A stretch of DNA of 47,653 nt, taken from contig JAHHQV010000016.1 in the NCBI GenBank assembly GCA_020026175.1, positions 1-47,653 on the forward strand, read 5' to 3'. Under the pieces are notes generated by a model, which was not told the origin of the DNA, made no database searches, and saw only the letters and a program-made list of their open reading frames with translations. Below, piece after piece: positions 18,535 through 28,500 of this stretch (the stretch's first letter is position 1; each line of letters opens with the position of its first letter). This DNA is from Phocaeicola sp. (GTDB lineage: Bacteria; Bacteroidota; Bacteroidia; Bacteroidales; Bacteroidaceae). Position numbers and translations under genes: made by a program.

Positions 18535-20700
18535 ATGAAAAAAATCAAAATCTTAGTGCTGTCACTTATATGTGCAGCCTTCTCTCCGGCTAAGGCCGAT
18601 GAGGGGATGTGGCTTCTGCAACTCATGAAAGAGCAGAATCTGGCAGACAAGCTGAAGGCTCAAGGCTTGAAGATGAATGTTGCAGACATCTACAACCCAG
18701 GACAGGTAACACTGAAAGATGCAGTGGGTATATTCGGAAGAGGATGTACAGGAGAAATAATCTCTCCAAACGGACTTATACTAACCAATCATCACTGTGG
18801 ATACGGCGCTATACAACAACACAGTTCTGTAGAACACGATTATCTTACAGACGGATTTTGGGCTAAGAGTATGGAACAGGAAATCCCTACTCCCGGACTT
18901 ACATTCAAGTTTGTAGAACGTATTGTAGATGTAACCGAAAAGGTGAACAACGACATAGAAAAAGGGAAAGTGGAAGAGGTAAAAACCTTCGGAAGCGAAT
19001 ACTTGAAAAAACTGGCTTCGGAAGAACTGAAAAAAAGCGACCTGAAAAAAGCAAAAGGTATCACAACAATGGCTCTTCCGTTTTATGAAGGAAACAGATT
19101 TTACGTTTTCTATATCAAGACATACAAAGACGTACGTATGGTAGCTGCACCACCGTCATCAGTAGGAAAATTCGGAGGCGAAACAGACAACTGGATGTGG
19201 CCACGCCACACTTGCGACTTCTCTATGTTCCGCATCTATACCGATAAGGACGGTAACCCTGCCGAATACGATAAAGAGAATATTCCTCTGAAAGCCAAAA
19301 AACATCTTGCCATTTCTCTGAAAGGTCTTCAGGAAGGAGACTATGCTATGATTATGGGATTTCCGGGAAGTACCAGCCGTTATCTTACTGAAAGCGAAGT
19401 AAAACTGAGAATGACTGCAACCAACGTTCCACGTATAGAAGTACGCGAAGCACGACAGAATGTACTGAAAGCCGAAATGGCAGCAAGTGACAAGGTACGT
19501 ATTCAGTATGCCAGCAAGTATGCAGGATCAAGCAACTACTGGAAAAACTCTATAGGTATGAACAAGGCTATTGTAGACAACAATGTATTGGAAGCCAAAG
19601 CAGAACAAGAAGCACGTTTCGCCAAATTTGCAATGGCCAAAAAGAATGTAGGCTATCAGGAAGTAGTGAAAAAAATTGATGCTTATGTGGCAGAAATAGA
19701 ACCGCTACAGACACAATATACATACTTCAGTGAAGTCTTCAGAAACGGAATAGAGTTTGAATCGGCATACACATTATTCAACAAGCTACAACAGGCCCTG
19801 AATAAAAACAAGAAAAAAGATATAGAAAAAGCCATATCGTATCTTAAAGAAGAATTTGAGAATATACACAACAAGGACTACGATCATGAAGTGGACCGAA
19901 AGGTAGCAAAAGTACTTATCCCATTATATGCATCAAAAGTTCCTGCTGAAACACTTCCTACATTCTATGAAACAATAAAGAACGATTTCAACGGCGACTA
20001 CAATGCATACATTGATGCATGCTATGACAAATCTATATTTGCAAACGAAGAAAACTTCAACAAGTTCATAAGCAATCCTACAGTTGAGGCTATAGAAGAC
20101 GACCTAATGGTGCAGTATTCAAAGGCCAAGGCAGAATCGGCTTTAGAACTAACAAACAAAGTGTCAGATGTAAATGAAGACATAAACCTTCTGCATAAAA
20201 CATATGTAAGAGGATTATGCGAAATGTATGCTCCGGAACCTAAAGCACCTGATGCAAACTTTACAATCAGACTTACATACGGAAATGTAAAGCCATACAG
20301 TCCTAAAGACGGAGTACACTACAAATACTATACTACACTGAAGGGAGTGATGGAAAAAGAAAATCCGAACAATCCGGAATTTGTAGTACCAGAAAAGCTG
20401 AAAGAACTTTATAACACAAAGAATTTCGGACGCTATGCTATGGCTAACGGTGAAATGCCTACATGCTTCCTCACTACAAACGACATCACAGGAGGAAACT
20501 CTGGTTCACCTGTAATGAATGGAAACGGAGAACTTATAGGATGTGCTTTCGATGGGAACTGGGAGTCTTTGAGCGGTGACATCAATTTCGACAACAACAT
20601 GCAAAGATGTATAGCCGTAGATATACGATATGTACTCTTCATAGTAGAAAAACTTGGAGGTTGCAAAAACCTTATTGACGAAATGACAATCATAGAATAA
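18535..20700 (+). CDS. dpp7: S46-family dipeptidyl-peptidase 7 (hydrophobic-P1 type)
   Basis: A 721-residue secreted serine exopeptidase that releases N-terminal dipeptides from peptides in the periplasm. A signal peptide ends at AKA before DEGMW. The chymotrypsin-like triad is His86 ('TNHHCGYG'), Asp228 ('HTCDFS') and Ser656 ('GGNSGSP'), each one residue past the numbering known for Porphyromonas enzymes (85/227/655). The S1 specificity residue, 18 after the catalytic Ser, is Gly674 in 'AFDGNWE'. In this family Gly marks DPP7 (hydrophobic or aliphatic residue at P1), Arg marks DPP11. The gene overlaps the next one by a single base (TAATG), so translation is coupled. Specificity is read from one residue and is therefore a strong but untested inference. 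Confidence 0.93.
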   Translation: MKKIKILVLSLICAAFSPAKADEGMWLLQLMKEQNLADKLKAQGLKMNVADIYNPGQVTLKDAVGIFGRGCTGEIISPNGLILTNHHCGYGAIQQHSSVEHDYLTDGFWAKSMEQEIPTPGLTFKFVERIVDVTEKVNNDIEKGKVEEVKTFGSEYLKKLASEELKKSDLKKAKGITTMALPFYEGNRFYVFYIKTYKDVRMVAAPPSSVGKFGGETDNWMWPRHTCDFSMFRIYTDKDGNPAEYDKENIPLKAKKHLAISLKGLQEGDYAMIMGFPGSTSRYLTESEVKLRMTATNVPRIEVREARQNVLKAEMAASDKVRIQYASKYAGSSNYWKNSIGMNKAIVDNNVLEAKAEQEARFAKFAMAKKNVGYQEVVKKIDAYVAEIEPLQTQYTYFSEVFRNGIEFESAYTLFNKLQQALNKNKKKDIEKAISYLKEEFENIHNKDYDHEVDRKVAKVLIPLYASKVPAETLPTFYETIKNDFNGDYNAYIDACYDKSIFANEENFNKFISNPTVEAIEDDLMVQYSKAKAESALELTNKVSDVNEDINLLHKTYVRGLCEMYAPEPKAPDANFTIRLTYGNVKPYSPKDGVHYKYYTTLKGVMEKENPNNPEFVVPEKLKELYNTKNFGRYAMANGEMPTCFLTTNDITGGNSGSPVMNGNGELIGCAFDGNWESLSGDINFDNNMQRCIAVDIRYVLFIVEKLGGCKNLIDEMTIIE

Positions 20701-22862
20701 TGAAAAAAACAATATTATTATCTTTATTAACCACATTTACCCTTGCCGGACATGCCGACGAGGGTATGTGGATGCTGACTGACTTGAAAAAGCAGAATGC
20801 AGCAGTAATGTACGACCTCGGACTTGACATAAGTATCGACAAAGTCTACTCGCCTGAAAACATAAGCCTGAAAGATGCAGTAGTACACTTCGGAGGAGGA
20901 TGTACTGGCGAAGTTATATCTTCTGAAGGGCTTGTACTTACAAACCACCATTGTGGATACGGATACATTCAGCAACATAGTTCTGTAGAACATGACTATC
21001 TTACTGATGGTTTCTGGGCCATGACACGCGAACAGGAACTTCCATGCGAAGGCCTTACAATAACATACATAGACAGAATCTTGGATGTAACATCATACGT
21101 TAAGCAGCAACTGAAAAAAGACAAAGACCCTAAAGGTCTTAATTATCTGTCTCCGTCATACCTGGAAAAAGTTGCAACAAGATTTGCAAAGAAAGAAAAA
21201 ATCAAGACCGACGAATTTACAATTCTCGAACTAAAACCTTTCTATGGTGCTAACAAATACTACCTCTTTGTAAAGACAGTATATAAAGACATACGTATGG
21301 TAGGTGCACCACCTTCGTCTGTAGGAAAGTTTGGAGCAGACACAGACAACTGGATGTGGCCACGCCATTGCGGTGACTTTTCAATGTTCCGCATCTATGC
21401 AGACAAAAACGGGAAACCAGCAAAATACAGTGCCGAGAATACTCCTCTGAAAGTCAAGAAACACATTCCTATCAACATGAAAGGAGTAAAAGAAGGTGAC
21501 TTCACCTTTGTAATGGGATTTCCAGGACGCAACTGGAGGTATATGATAAGCGATGAAGTGGAAGAACGCATGCAAACCACCAACTTTATGCGCAAAACTG
21601 TAAGAGGTGTTCGTCTCAAGACTTTGGGTGAAGAAATGGCTAAAAGCGACAAAACACGTATACAATATGCAGCCAAATATGCCTCATCTGCCAACTACTG
21701 GAAAAATGCCATAGGTATGAACGAAGGACTGATAAAGCTTAAAGTTCTTGACAAGAAAAAGCAACAACAGGAAAGACTTCTGGAATATGGAAGAGAGACA
21801 GGCAATGGTTCATACAAAGAAGCCTTCGACCAAATACGTTCTATAGTATCAAAACGCAGAAATGCAATATACCACCAGCAAGCTATTTATGAAGCAATGA
21901 TGCTTGGAACTGAATTCTACAAGATACCAGATACAGATAAACTGAAAAAGGCTTTGGAAAGCAACAATGCAAAGACTATAAAAGAAGAAACAGAAAAACT
22001 TGAAAAAGCTGGAGAAAAATACTTCAACAAAGATTATGATGCAGAAGTAGACCGAAAAGTTTCTAAAAGACTTATTGCACTATATGCCAAACTTGTTCCT
22101 GCCGAACAGCACATCAGTATTTTCAAACAGATAAATGAAAAATTCGGTGGAAACATAGAAGCATTTGTTGATGCATGTTTTGACAAGTCTATATTCAGAA
22201 GTAAACAAGCACTGGATAACTTCCTTGAAAAACCTGATGCAAAAACACTTAGAGAAGACTTGATGGTGATGTATGCACAGTCAGTAAAAGACGGATATGA
22301 CGCAACAACTAATGCCATGAAAGCAGAGACCAATGCCTATAATCTTGCACATAAGACTTGGGTAGCAGGTATGCTGGAATTGAAAGGGAAAGAAAGAACC
22401 CCTATTTACCCTGATGCCAACTCTACACTGAGACTGACCTATGGCAAGATAGGTTCGTATGAACCAGCTGATGGTGTGGAATATCTTTACTATACAACTC
22501 TGGAAGGAGTTATGGAAAAGGAAGACCCTAACAATCCTGAATTTGTAGTTCCTGCAAAACTGAAGGAACTTTACAACAAAAAGGATTTCGGACCATATGC
22601 AATGCCCGACGGACGCATGCCTATATGTTTTGCTACAGGCACTGACAACACTGGAGGAAACTCAGGTTCGCCAGTATTCAACAACAAGGGTGAACTTATA
22701 GGTACAGGATTCGACAGAAACTACGAAGGTCTGACTGGAGACATTGCCTATAACCCACAACTACAGCGTGCTGCATGTGTAGATATACGCTACACATTAT
22801 TTATCATAGACAAATTTGCAGGTGCAGGTCATCTTCTAAATGAAATGACTATAATAAGATAA
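20700..22862 (+). CDS. dpp11: S46-family dipeptidyl-peptidase 11 (Asp/Glu-specific type)
   Basis: A 720-residue paralogue of the preceding gene, with its own signal peptide (cleavage after GHA, again before DEGMW). The catalytic residues are His83, Asp226 and Ser655 ('GGNSGSP'). The S1 residue is Arg673 in 'GFDRNYE', exactly the residue and position that gives DPP11 its preference for acidic P1 residues. With DPP7 upstream, the pair would cover hydrophobic and acidic P1 dipeptides, the usual way asaccharolytic Bacteroidales make dipeptides for uptake. Start ATG overlaps the upstream stop by one base. The stop is followed by an array of four palindromes rather than an ordinary terminator. Confidence 0.93.
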   Translation: MKKTILLSLLTTFTLAGHADEGMWMLTDLKKQNAAVMYDLGLDISIDKVYSPENISLKDAVVHFGGGCTGEVISSEGLVLTNHHCGYGYIQQHSSVEHDYLTDGFWAMTREQELPCEGLTITYIDRILDVTSYVKQQLKKDKDPKGLNYLSPSYLEKVATRFAKKEKIKTDEFTILELKPFYGANKYYLFVKTVYKDIRMVGAPPSSVGKFGADTDNWMWPRHCGDFSMFRIYADKNGKPAKYSAENTPLKVKKHIPINMKGVKEGDFTFVMGFPGRNWRYMISDEVEERMQTTNFMRKTVRGVRLKTLGEEMAKSDKTRIQYAAKYASSANYWKNAIGMNEGLIKLKVLDKKKQQQERLLEYGRETGNGSYKEAFDQIRSIVSKRRNAIYHQQAIYEAMMLGTEFYKIPDTDKLKKALESNNAKTIKEETEKLEKAGEKYFNKDYDAEVDRKVSKRLIALYAKLVPAEQHISIFKQINEKFGGNIEAFVDACFDKSIFRSKQALDNFLEKPDAKTLREDLMVMYAQSVKDGYDATTNAMKAETNAYNLAHKTWVAGMLELKGKERTPIYPDANSTLRLTYGKIGSYEPADGVEYLYYTTLEGVMEKEDPNNPEFVVPAKLKELYNKKDFGPYAMPDGRMPICFATGTDNTGGNSGSPVFNNKGELIGTGFDRNYEGLTGDIAYNPQLQRAACVDIRYTLFIIDKFAGAGHLLNEMTIIR

Positions 22863-22884
22863 AGATTCAAGCACTTTTTTACTT

Positions 22885-22966
22885 CCTCACGTTCGTGATA
22901 AATGCTCATCACGAACGTGAGGAATATTCATCACGGCCGTGATGAACTCTCATCACGAACGTGATA
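22885..22966. repeat. array of four palindromes with exact 22-bp period
   Basis: Four 10-mers of form CACGnnCGTG begin at 22888, 22910, 22932 and 22954, each exactly 22 bp after the last (about two helical turns). Their centres are TT, AA, GC and AA. Each is extended by TCAT/ATGA-like flanks: the third is a perfect 20-bp palindrome (22927-22946), and the first and second together form a 15-bp stem (22885-22899 with 22908-22922). It lies between two convergent genes, with no T-run after it. Confidence 0.85.
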
Positions 22967-22999
22967 AACCTAAAACATGTAAATACCACATCCAATACA

Positions 23000-24193
23000 C
23001 TACTCCTTTATAATCATATAAGCATGAAACCTTGTAGTAGATGTCACTGGCACAAGAGACAAATAACCGCTCACTATCCTTCCACTTTCATTCTTTACCA
23101 ACGGATATAAAGACGAAAGTTCACCATGCTTAGACAAAGCTTCACTTTCTGAAAAGTAATGTTCGACAAAGAACTTACCTTCCGACTTCACTTCTACATA
23201 CTTGTTGAACAATATTCTTGAGACAACACCCATGTTCATCCTCAAGTTAATCTCCACACATGGATGAAGCAGATATTCCCCCTTTTCAAGACATATCATC
23301 ATATCTACACCAAAGTATCCAGTATAACCTCCCGAAATTATAGTAGAAGTCTTGCTTATAAGAAAATCCTTTACATGAGACAATAAATCAACAGAAACAA
23401 ACTCTGACAATTTCTGCTCTATCTTAGTGTCGCTCATAAGATAATTATATTTATAGGCTCCATGAGAATCGGTATCAAACAATGAATATCCCAAAAACGA
23501 AACTATGCCATCATTATCTGAATAAAATTCCATGGCAAAATCCAACACCTTATTATATATAGGCTCTGCCATCACACACCCCTGAGTGCGGATAACCCTT
23601 GACACCCATCCTTCGGCATTGCTATTCCACGTTTCGGAAGATATACGTACCAACCCTCTGCCACTACCCGACCAAGGAGATTTCAATATCACATTATTAT
23701 ATATAGCCATCACTTCCTTTATAAGAGCTATTTCAGTACAACGAAATGAATTGCCACATATACCCACCACAGACGAAAGCGAATCAAGCACTGCTACAGT
23801 CCTCTCACGACTAGACAAAAATCTGATATGTTCCAGTTTGCGTTCATCAGGAAGAACTACATGCTGCAAGGCATCATCCTGCAACGAATGCACAAGAGCT
23901 GGATTCCATCCCCAAGGATATATCTCGACATCAGCGTTAAGAGCCTGTATATCATCTGTAAATCTGTCATCCGAAACATGTGCAAATGAAGATATCTGAT
24001 TTTTAAAGACTTGTATCAAATCTTTATTATACACATACACCAAGGTATTAACTGCACTATACCATAAAGGCAAAAAGCACAAATCCTCCTTCATACGTAT
24101 TATTTCTGCTGGAATTTTATAATAAGGAGAAAAATTAGCCAGTGCCATATCGTGTTCGGGATTGAATATGTATAATTCCTGTTTATTCTGCAT
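23000..24193 (-). CDS. uncharacterised probable ATP-grasp-fold protein
   Basis: A 397-residue soluble protein I do not recognise as a named family. Two regions look like an ATP-grasp enzyme. The first is 'VILKSPWSGSGRGLVRI' at about 168-184, with Lys171 and a Gly/Ser loop as in ATP-binding lysine plus flexible loop. The second is 'GYFGVDMMI....LLHPCVEINLRMNMG' at about 292-322, with Glu314-x-Asn316-x-Arg318 in the place of the Mg-ATP-binding E-x-N. The N-terminus 'YIFNPEHDMALANFSPYY' is distinctive. ATP-grasp enzymes usually ligate a carboxylate to an amine. Neither partner nor pathway is suggested by neighbours, which are transcribed away or convergently. A TAACTTTG -7 element lies 20 bp upstream. 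Confidence 0.75.
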   Translation of the reverse strand: MQNKQELYIFNPEHDMALANFSPYYKIPAEIIRMKEDLCFLPLWYSAVNTLVYVYNKDLIQVFKNQISSFAHVSDDRFTDDIQALNADVEIYPWGWNPALVHSLQDDALQHVVLPDERKLEHIRFLSSRERTVAVLDSLSSVVGICGNSFRCTEIALIKEVMAIYNNVILKSPWSGSGRGLVRISSETWNSNAEGWVSRVIRTQGCVMAEPIYNKVLDFAMEFYSDNDGIVSFLGYSLFDTDSHGAYKYNYLMSDTKIEQKLSEFVSVDLLSHVKDFLISKTSTIISGGYTGYFGVDMMICLEKGEYLLHPCVEINLRMNMGVVSRILFNKYVEVKSEGKFFVEHYFSESEALSKHGELSSLYPLVKNESGRIVSGYLSLVPVTSTTRFHAYMIIKE

Positions 24194-24212
24194 AATTAGT
24201 TTATTTATAATG

Positions 24213-24220
24213 CAAAGTTA
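24213..24220 (-). promoter_or_regulatory. -7 promoter element for the ATP-grasp-like gene
   Basis: Minus-strand TAACTTTG, a perfect TAnnTTTG match, 20 bp before the start codon. No obvious -33 TTTG. Confidence 0.5.
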
Positions 24221-24250
24221 TACGAAATAAATAATTTCTGCTATCTCCAG

Positions 24251-24281
24251 TTTGCAATATTGGTAAGTATTCGTATATTTG
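24251..24281 (+). promoter_or_regulatory. complete Bacteroidetes promoter for the AAA/DUF4143 ATPase
   Basis: TTTG (24251-24254), a 19-bp gap, then TATATTTG (24274-24281): both -33 and -7 elements match the consensus at normal spacing. It also rules out a TTG start at 24279, which would lie inside the -7 box. Confidence 0.8.
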
Positions 24282-24302
24282 CAACACAGAAAAAGATTAT
24301 TC

Positions 24303-25481
24303 ATGGAGGCATTTTACAGAACACATTGTTATTTGATAGAACATACCAATGCTCAAGTCCGCAGAGATTTAATGGATGAAATCAATTGGAATGACAGGCT
24401 TATTGGCATCAAAGGAACTAGAGGAGTAGGAAAAACCACTTTTCTTCTGCAATATGCTAAAGAAAAGTTTGGCTTAGACCGTTCTTGCCTGTATGTCAAC
24501 ATGAACAATTTTTACTTTTCAAATGTAAGTCTTGTAGAGTTTGCAGGAGAATTCATCAGGAGAGGAGGTAAAGTTCTGCTGATAGACCAGGTTTTCAAAT
24601 TGCCAGACTGGAGCTATGAACTTAGAACATGTTACGACAAATATCCTCACCTGAAAATAGTATTTACAGGTTCGTCTGTAATGCGTCTGAAAGAAGAAAA
24701 TCCCGAACTTAACGGCATTGTTAAATCATATAACTTGAGAGGCTTTTCATTCAGAGAATTTCTGAATCTTCAGACAAACAACAATTTTTCAAAATACAGC
24801 CTCGAAGAAATTATCAACAATCACGAACATATAGCCAAAATAATATTGCCGTATGTAAACCCCACACAATATCTTCAAGATTATATTCATCACGGATTTT
24901 ATCCTTTTTTTCTAGAAAAAAGAAATTTTTCGGAAAACCTTCTCAAGACTATGAATATGACACTTGAGGTTGATATACTTCTTATAAAACAAATAGAGCT
25001 GAAGTATTTGTCGAAAATAAAAAAACTACTATATTTATTGGCCGTAGATGGTCCAGGTGCACCAAATGTAAGCCAACTATCCGAAGAAATCCAAACCTCG
25101 AGAGCAACCGTCATGAACTATATAAAGTATCTGGCAGATGCTCGACTTATCAATATGGTCTACCCCAAAGGTGAAGCCTTTCCGAAGAAGCCAGCTAAAA
25201 TAATGATGCACAACACCAGCCTGATGTACAGCATATATCCAGTAAAAGTTGAAGAACAAGATGTTCTGGAGACATTCTTTGTAAACTCATTGTGGAAAGA
25301 CCACAAAGTAAACAAAGGAGAAAAAGGCACATCATTTCTGGTAAACAACGAACTGCATTTCAGGGTATGTCCCGAAGGATGTAAGTTCAAGTCAAGCCCG
25401 AACGTATATTATGCAATGCATAAAATGGAAATGGGACATGACAACCTCATCCCTCTATGGCTATTCGGCTTTTTATATTAA
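24303..25481 (+). CDS. AAA-family ATPase with DUF4143 domain
   Basis: A 392-residue protein of the widespread AAA_14/DUF4143 type. The Walker A motif is 'GTRGVGKTT' (about 38-46, Lys44) and the Walker B is 'KVLLIDQV' (Asp95). A sensor-like 'IVFTGSSVM' follows near 120. The C-terminal half (about 190-385) carries a winged-helix-like stretch ('NVSQLSEEIQTSRATVMNYI') and the DUF4143 core. Members are often called archaeal-type ATPases, and their cellular role is unsettled. I start at ATG 24303 because an upstream TTG lies in the promoter. It is monocistronic or reads into the PFOR gene 43 bp downstream; no terminator is visible between them. Confidence 0.85.
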   Translation: MEAFYRTHCYLIEHTNAQVRRDLMDEINWNDRLIGIKGTRGVGKTTFLLQYAKEKFGLDRSCLYVNMNNFYFSNVSLVEFAGEFIRRGGKVLLIDQVFKLPDWSYELRTCYDKYPHLKIVFTGSSVMRLKEENPELNGIVKSYNLRGFSFREFLNLQTNNNFSKYSLEEIINNHEHIAKIILPYVNPTQYLQDYIHHGFYPFFLEKRNFSENLLKTMNMTLEVDILLIKQIELKYLSKIKKLLYLLAVDGPGAPNVSQLSEEIQTSRATVMNYIKYLADARLINMVYPKGEAFPKKPAKIMMHNTSLMYSIYPVKVEEQDVLETFFVNSLWKDHKVNKGEKGTSFLVNNELHFRVCPEGCKFKSSPNVYYAMHKMEMGHDNLIPLWLFGFLY

Positions 25482-25524
25482 AAACCTGGTATTTATTAAC
25501 TAATTATTATAATTTAGTAATTGT

Positions 25525-28500
25525 ATGGCTAAACAAAAAAAATTTATCACATGTGATGGTAACCAGGCTGCTGCACATATCTCGTATATGTTCTCAGAAG
25601 TAGCAGCAATCTACCCTATCACTCCATCATCTACAATGGCTGAATATGTAGACGAATGGGCTGCCGCAGGACGTAAAAACATCTTCGGCGAAACTGTATT
25701 GGTTCAGGAAATGCAATCTGAAGGTGGTGCTGCCGGTGCAGTACACGGATCTCTTCAGGCTGGTGCATTGACTACTACTTACACTGCTTCTCAGGGACTT
25801 CTTCTTATGATTCCTAACATGTACAAGATTGCAGGTGAGTTCTTACCATGTGTATTCCATGTATCTGCTCGTACTCTTGCTTCTCATGCATTGTGTATCT
25901 TCGGCGATCACCAGGATGTAATGTCTACTCGTCAGACAGGATTTGCAATGTTGTGCGAAGGCTCTGTTCAAGAAGTTATGGACTTGTCCGGTGTCGCTCA
26001 CTTATCAACTATCAAATCAAGAGTTCCATTCGTAAACTTCTTCGACGGTTTCCGTACATCACACGAAATACAGAAAATCGAAATGTTGGAAAACGAAGAC
26101 CTTGCTCCACTGCTTGACCAGGAGGCTTTGGCAGAATTCCGCAAACGTGCATTGACTCCTAATAAACCAGTTGCACGCGGTATGGCTGAAAATCCAGACC
26201 ACTTCTTCCAGCATAGAGAATCTTGTAACCCATTCTATGATGCAGTTCCAGCTATCGTAGAAGAATATATGAACGAAATCAACAAGATTACAGGCCGTAA
26301 CTATGGCTTGTTCAGCTACTATGGTGCTGACGACGCAGAACGCGTAATCATCGCTATGGGTTCTGTAACAGAAGCTGCACGTGAAGCTATCGACCACTTG
26401 GTAGCAAACGGTGAAAAAGTAGGTTTGGTTTCTGTACACTTGTATCGTCCATTCTCTGCAAAACACTTCTTGGCTGCAGTACCTAAGACAGCTAAGCGCA
26501 TAGCAGTACTTGACCGTACAAAAGAACCAGGAGCAACAGGCGAACCATTGTTCTTGGATGTAAAAGAATGTTTCTACGGACATGAAAACGCTCCTCTTAT
26601 CGTAGGCGGACGTTACGGATTAGGTTCAAAAGACACAACCCCTGCACAGATCTTGTCTGTATACGAAAACTTGGCATTGCCTATGCCTAAAGACCACTTC
26701 ACTATCGGTATAGTAGACGATGTTACTTTCACATCTCTTCCTCAGAAAGAAGAAATAGCATTGGGCGGTGAAGGTATGTTCGAAGCAAAATTCTATGGTT
26801 TGGGTGCTGACGGTACTGTAGGTGCTAACAAGAACTCTGTAAAAATCATCGGTGAAAATACTGATAAATATTGCCAGGCTTACTTCGCATACGACTCAAA
26901 GAAATCTGGTGGTTTCACTTGCTCTCACTTACGTTTCGGTGACCATCCTATCCGTTCTACTTACTTGGTTAATACCCCTAACTTCGTAGCTTGCCACGTA
27001 CAGGCTTATTTGCACATGTACGATGTAACTCGTGGCTTGCGTAAGAACGGTACATTCTTGCTTAACACTATCTGGGAAGGCGAAGAATTGGCTAACAACC
27101 TGCCAAACAAGGTTAAGAAATATTTCGCAGAAAACAATATCTCTGTTTACTATATCAACGCTACAAAGATTGCTCAGGAAATTGGTTTGGGCAACCGTAC
27201 AAACACTATCCTACAGTCTGCATTCTTCCGTATCACAGGAGTTATCCCGACAGACTTGGCTGTAGAACAGATGAAGAAGTTCATCGTAAAATCTTATAGC
27301 AAGAAGGGAGAAGATGTTGTAAATAAGAACTTTGCTGCTGTAGAACGCGGTGGTGAATATCAGCAATTGACTGTTGACCCTGCATGGGCCAGCCTTGAAG
27401 TGGAAACTGCTACAACAAACAACGATCCTGCTTTCATCAACGAAATCGTTCGTCCTATCAATGGTCAGGATGGTGACTTGTTGCCTGTTTCTGCATTCAA
27501 GGGAATTGAAGATGGTACTTGGTATCAAGGAACTTCAAAATATGAAAAACGTGGTGTTGCAGCATTCGTTCCTGAATGGAATCCTGAAAACTGTATACAA
27601 TGTAACAAGTGTGCATATGTTTGTCCTCATGCTTCTATCCGTCCGTTCGTACTTGATACTAACGAACAAACCGGTGCTCAGTTTACCTCTCTGAAGGCTG
27701 TAGGCAAACAGTTTGCAGACATGACATTCCGTATGCAGGTGGATGTTCTTGACTGTTTAGGCTGTGGAAACTGTGTTGATGTATGTCCTGGTAATCCTAA
27801 GAAAGGTGGTAAGGCGCTTGCCATGAAACCTCTTGAAACCCAATTAGGAGAAGTAGAAAACTGGACTTATTGTTCTGAGAATGTGAAAACAAAACAGCAC
27901 TTGGTAGATATCAAAGCCAACGTGAAGAACTCTCAGTTTGCCACTCCTTTGTTTGAGTTTTCTGGAGCTTGTGCCGGTTGTGGTGAAACTCCATATGTAA
28001 AACTTATTTCTCAGTTGTTTGGTGACCGTGAAATGGTAGCCAACGCTACAGGATGTTCTTCTATCTATTCTGGTTCAGTTCCTTCAACTCCTTATACAAC
28101 TAACGAAAAAGGCCAGGGTCCTGCTTGGGCAAACTCATTGTTCGAAGACTTCTGCGAATTCGGTTTAGGTATGGATATGGCTAACAAGAAGATGCGTAAT
28201 CGCCTTGAAGAAGCCATGAAGACTGCTATCGCTTCTGAAGAAACTCCAGCAGAATACAAAGAAGCATTCCAGGAATGGATTGACGGACGCAACGATGCTG
28301 ACAAGAGCAAGGCTGCTGCCGAAAAGATTATCCCAATGGTAGAGGCTTCTAAAGATAAATGTGCTGCTTGCGCTACTATCGCCGAATTCCAAGACTACTT
28401 GGTAAAACGCTCACAGTGGATTATCGGTGGTGACGGTGCTTCTTACGATATAGGTTACGGAGGTCTTGACCATGTAATCGCTTCTGGCGAAGATGTAAAC

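Noticed and set aside
22885..22966. CRISPR-like reading of the regularly spaced palindromes
   Set aside because: The repeats are only 10-15 bp with 12-bp intervals that are themselves partly conserved; there are no 30-bp spacers and no cas genes.
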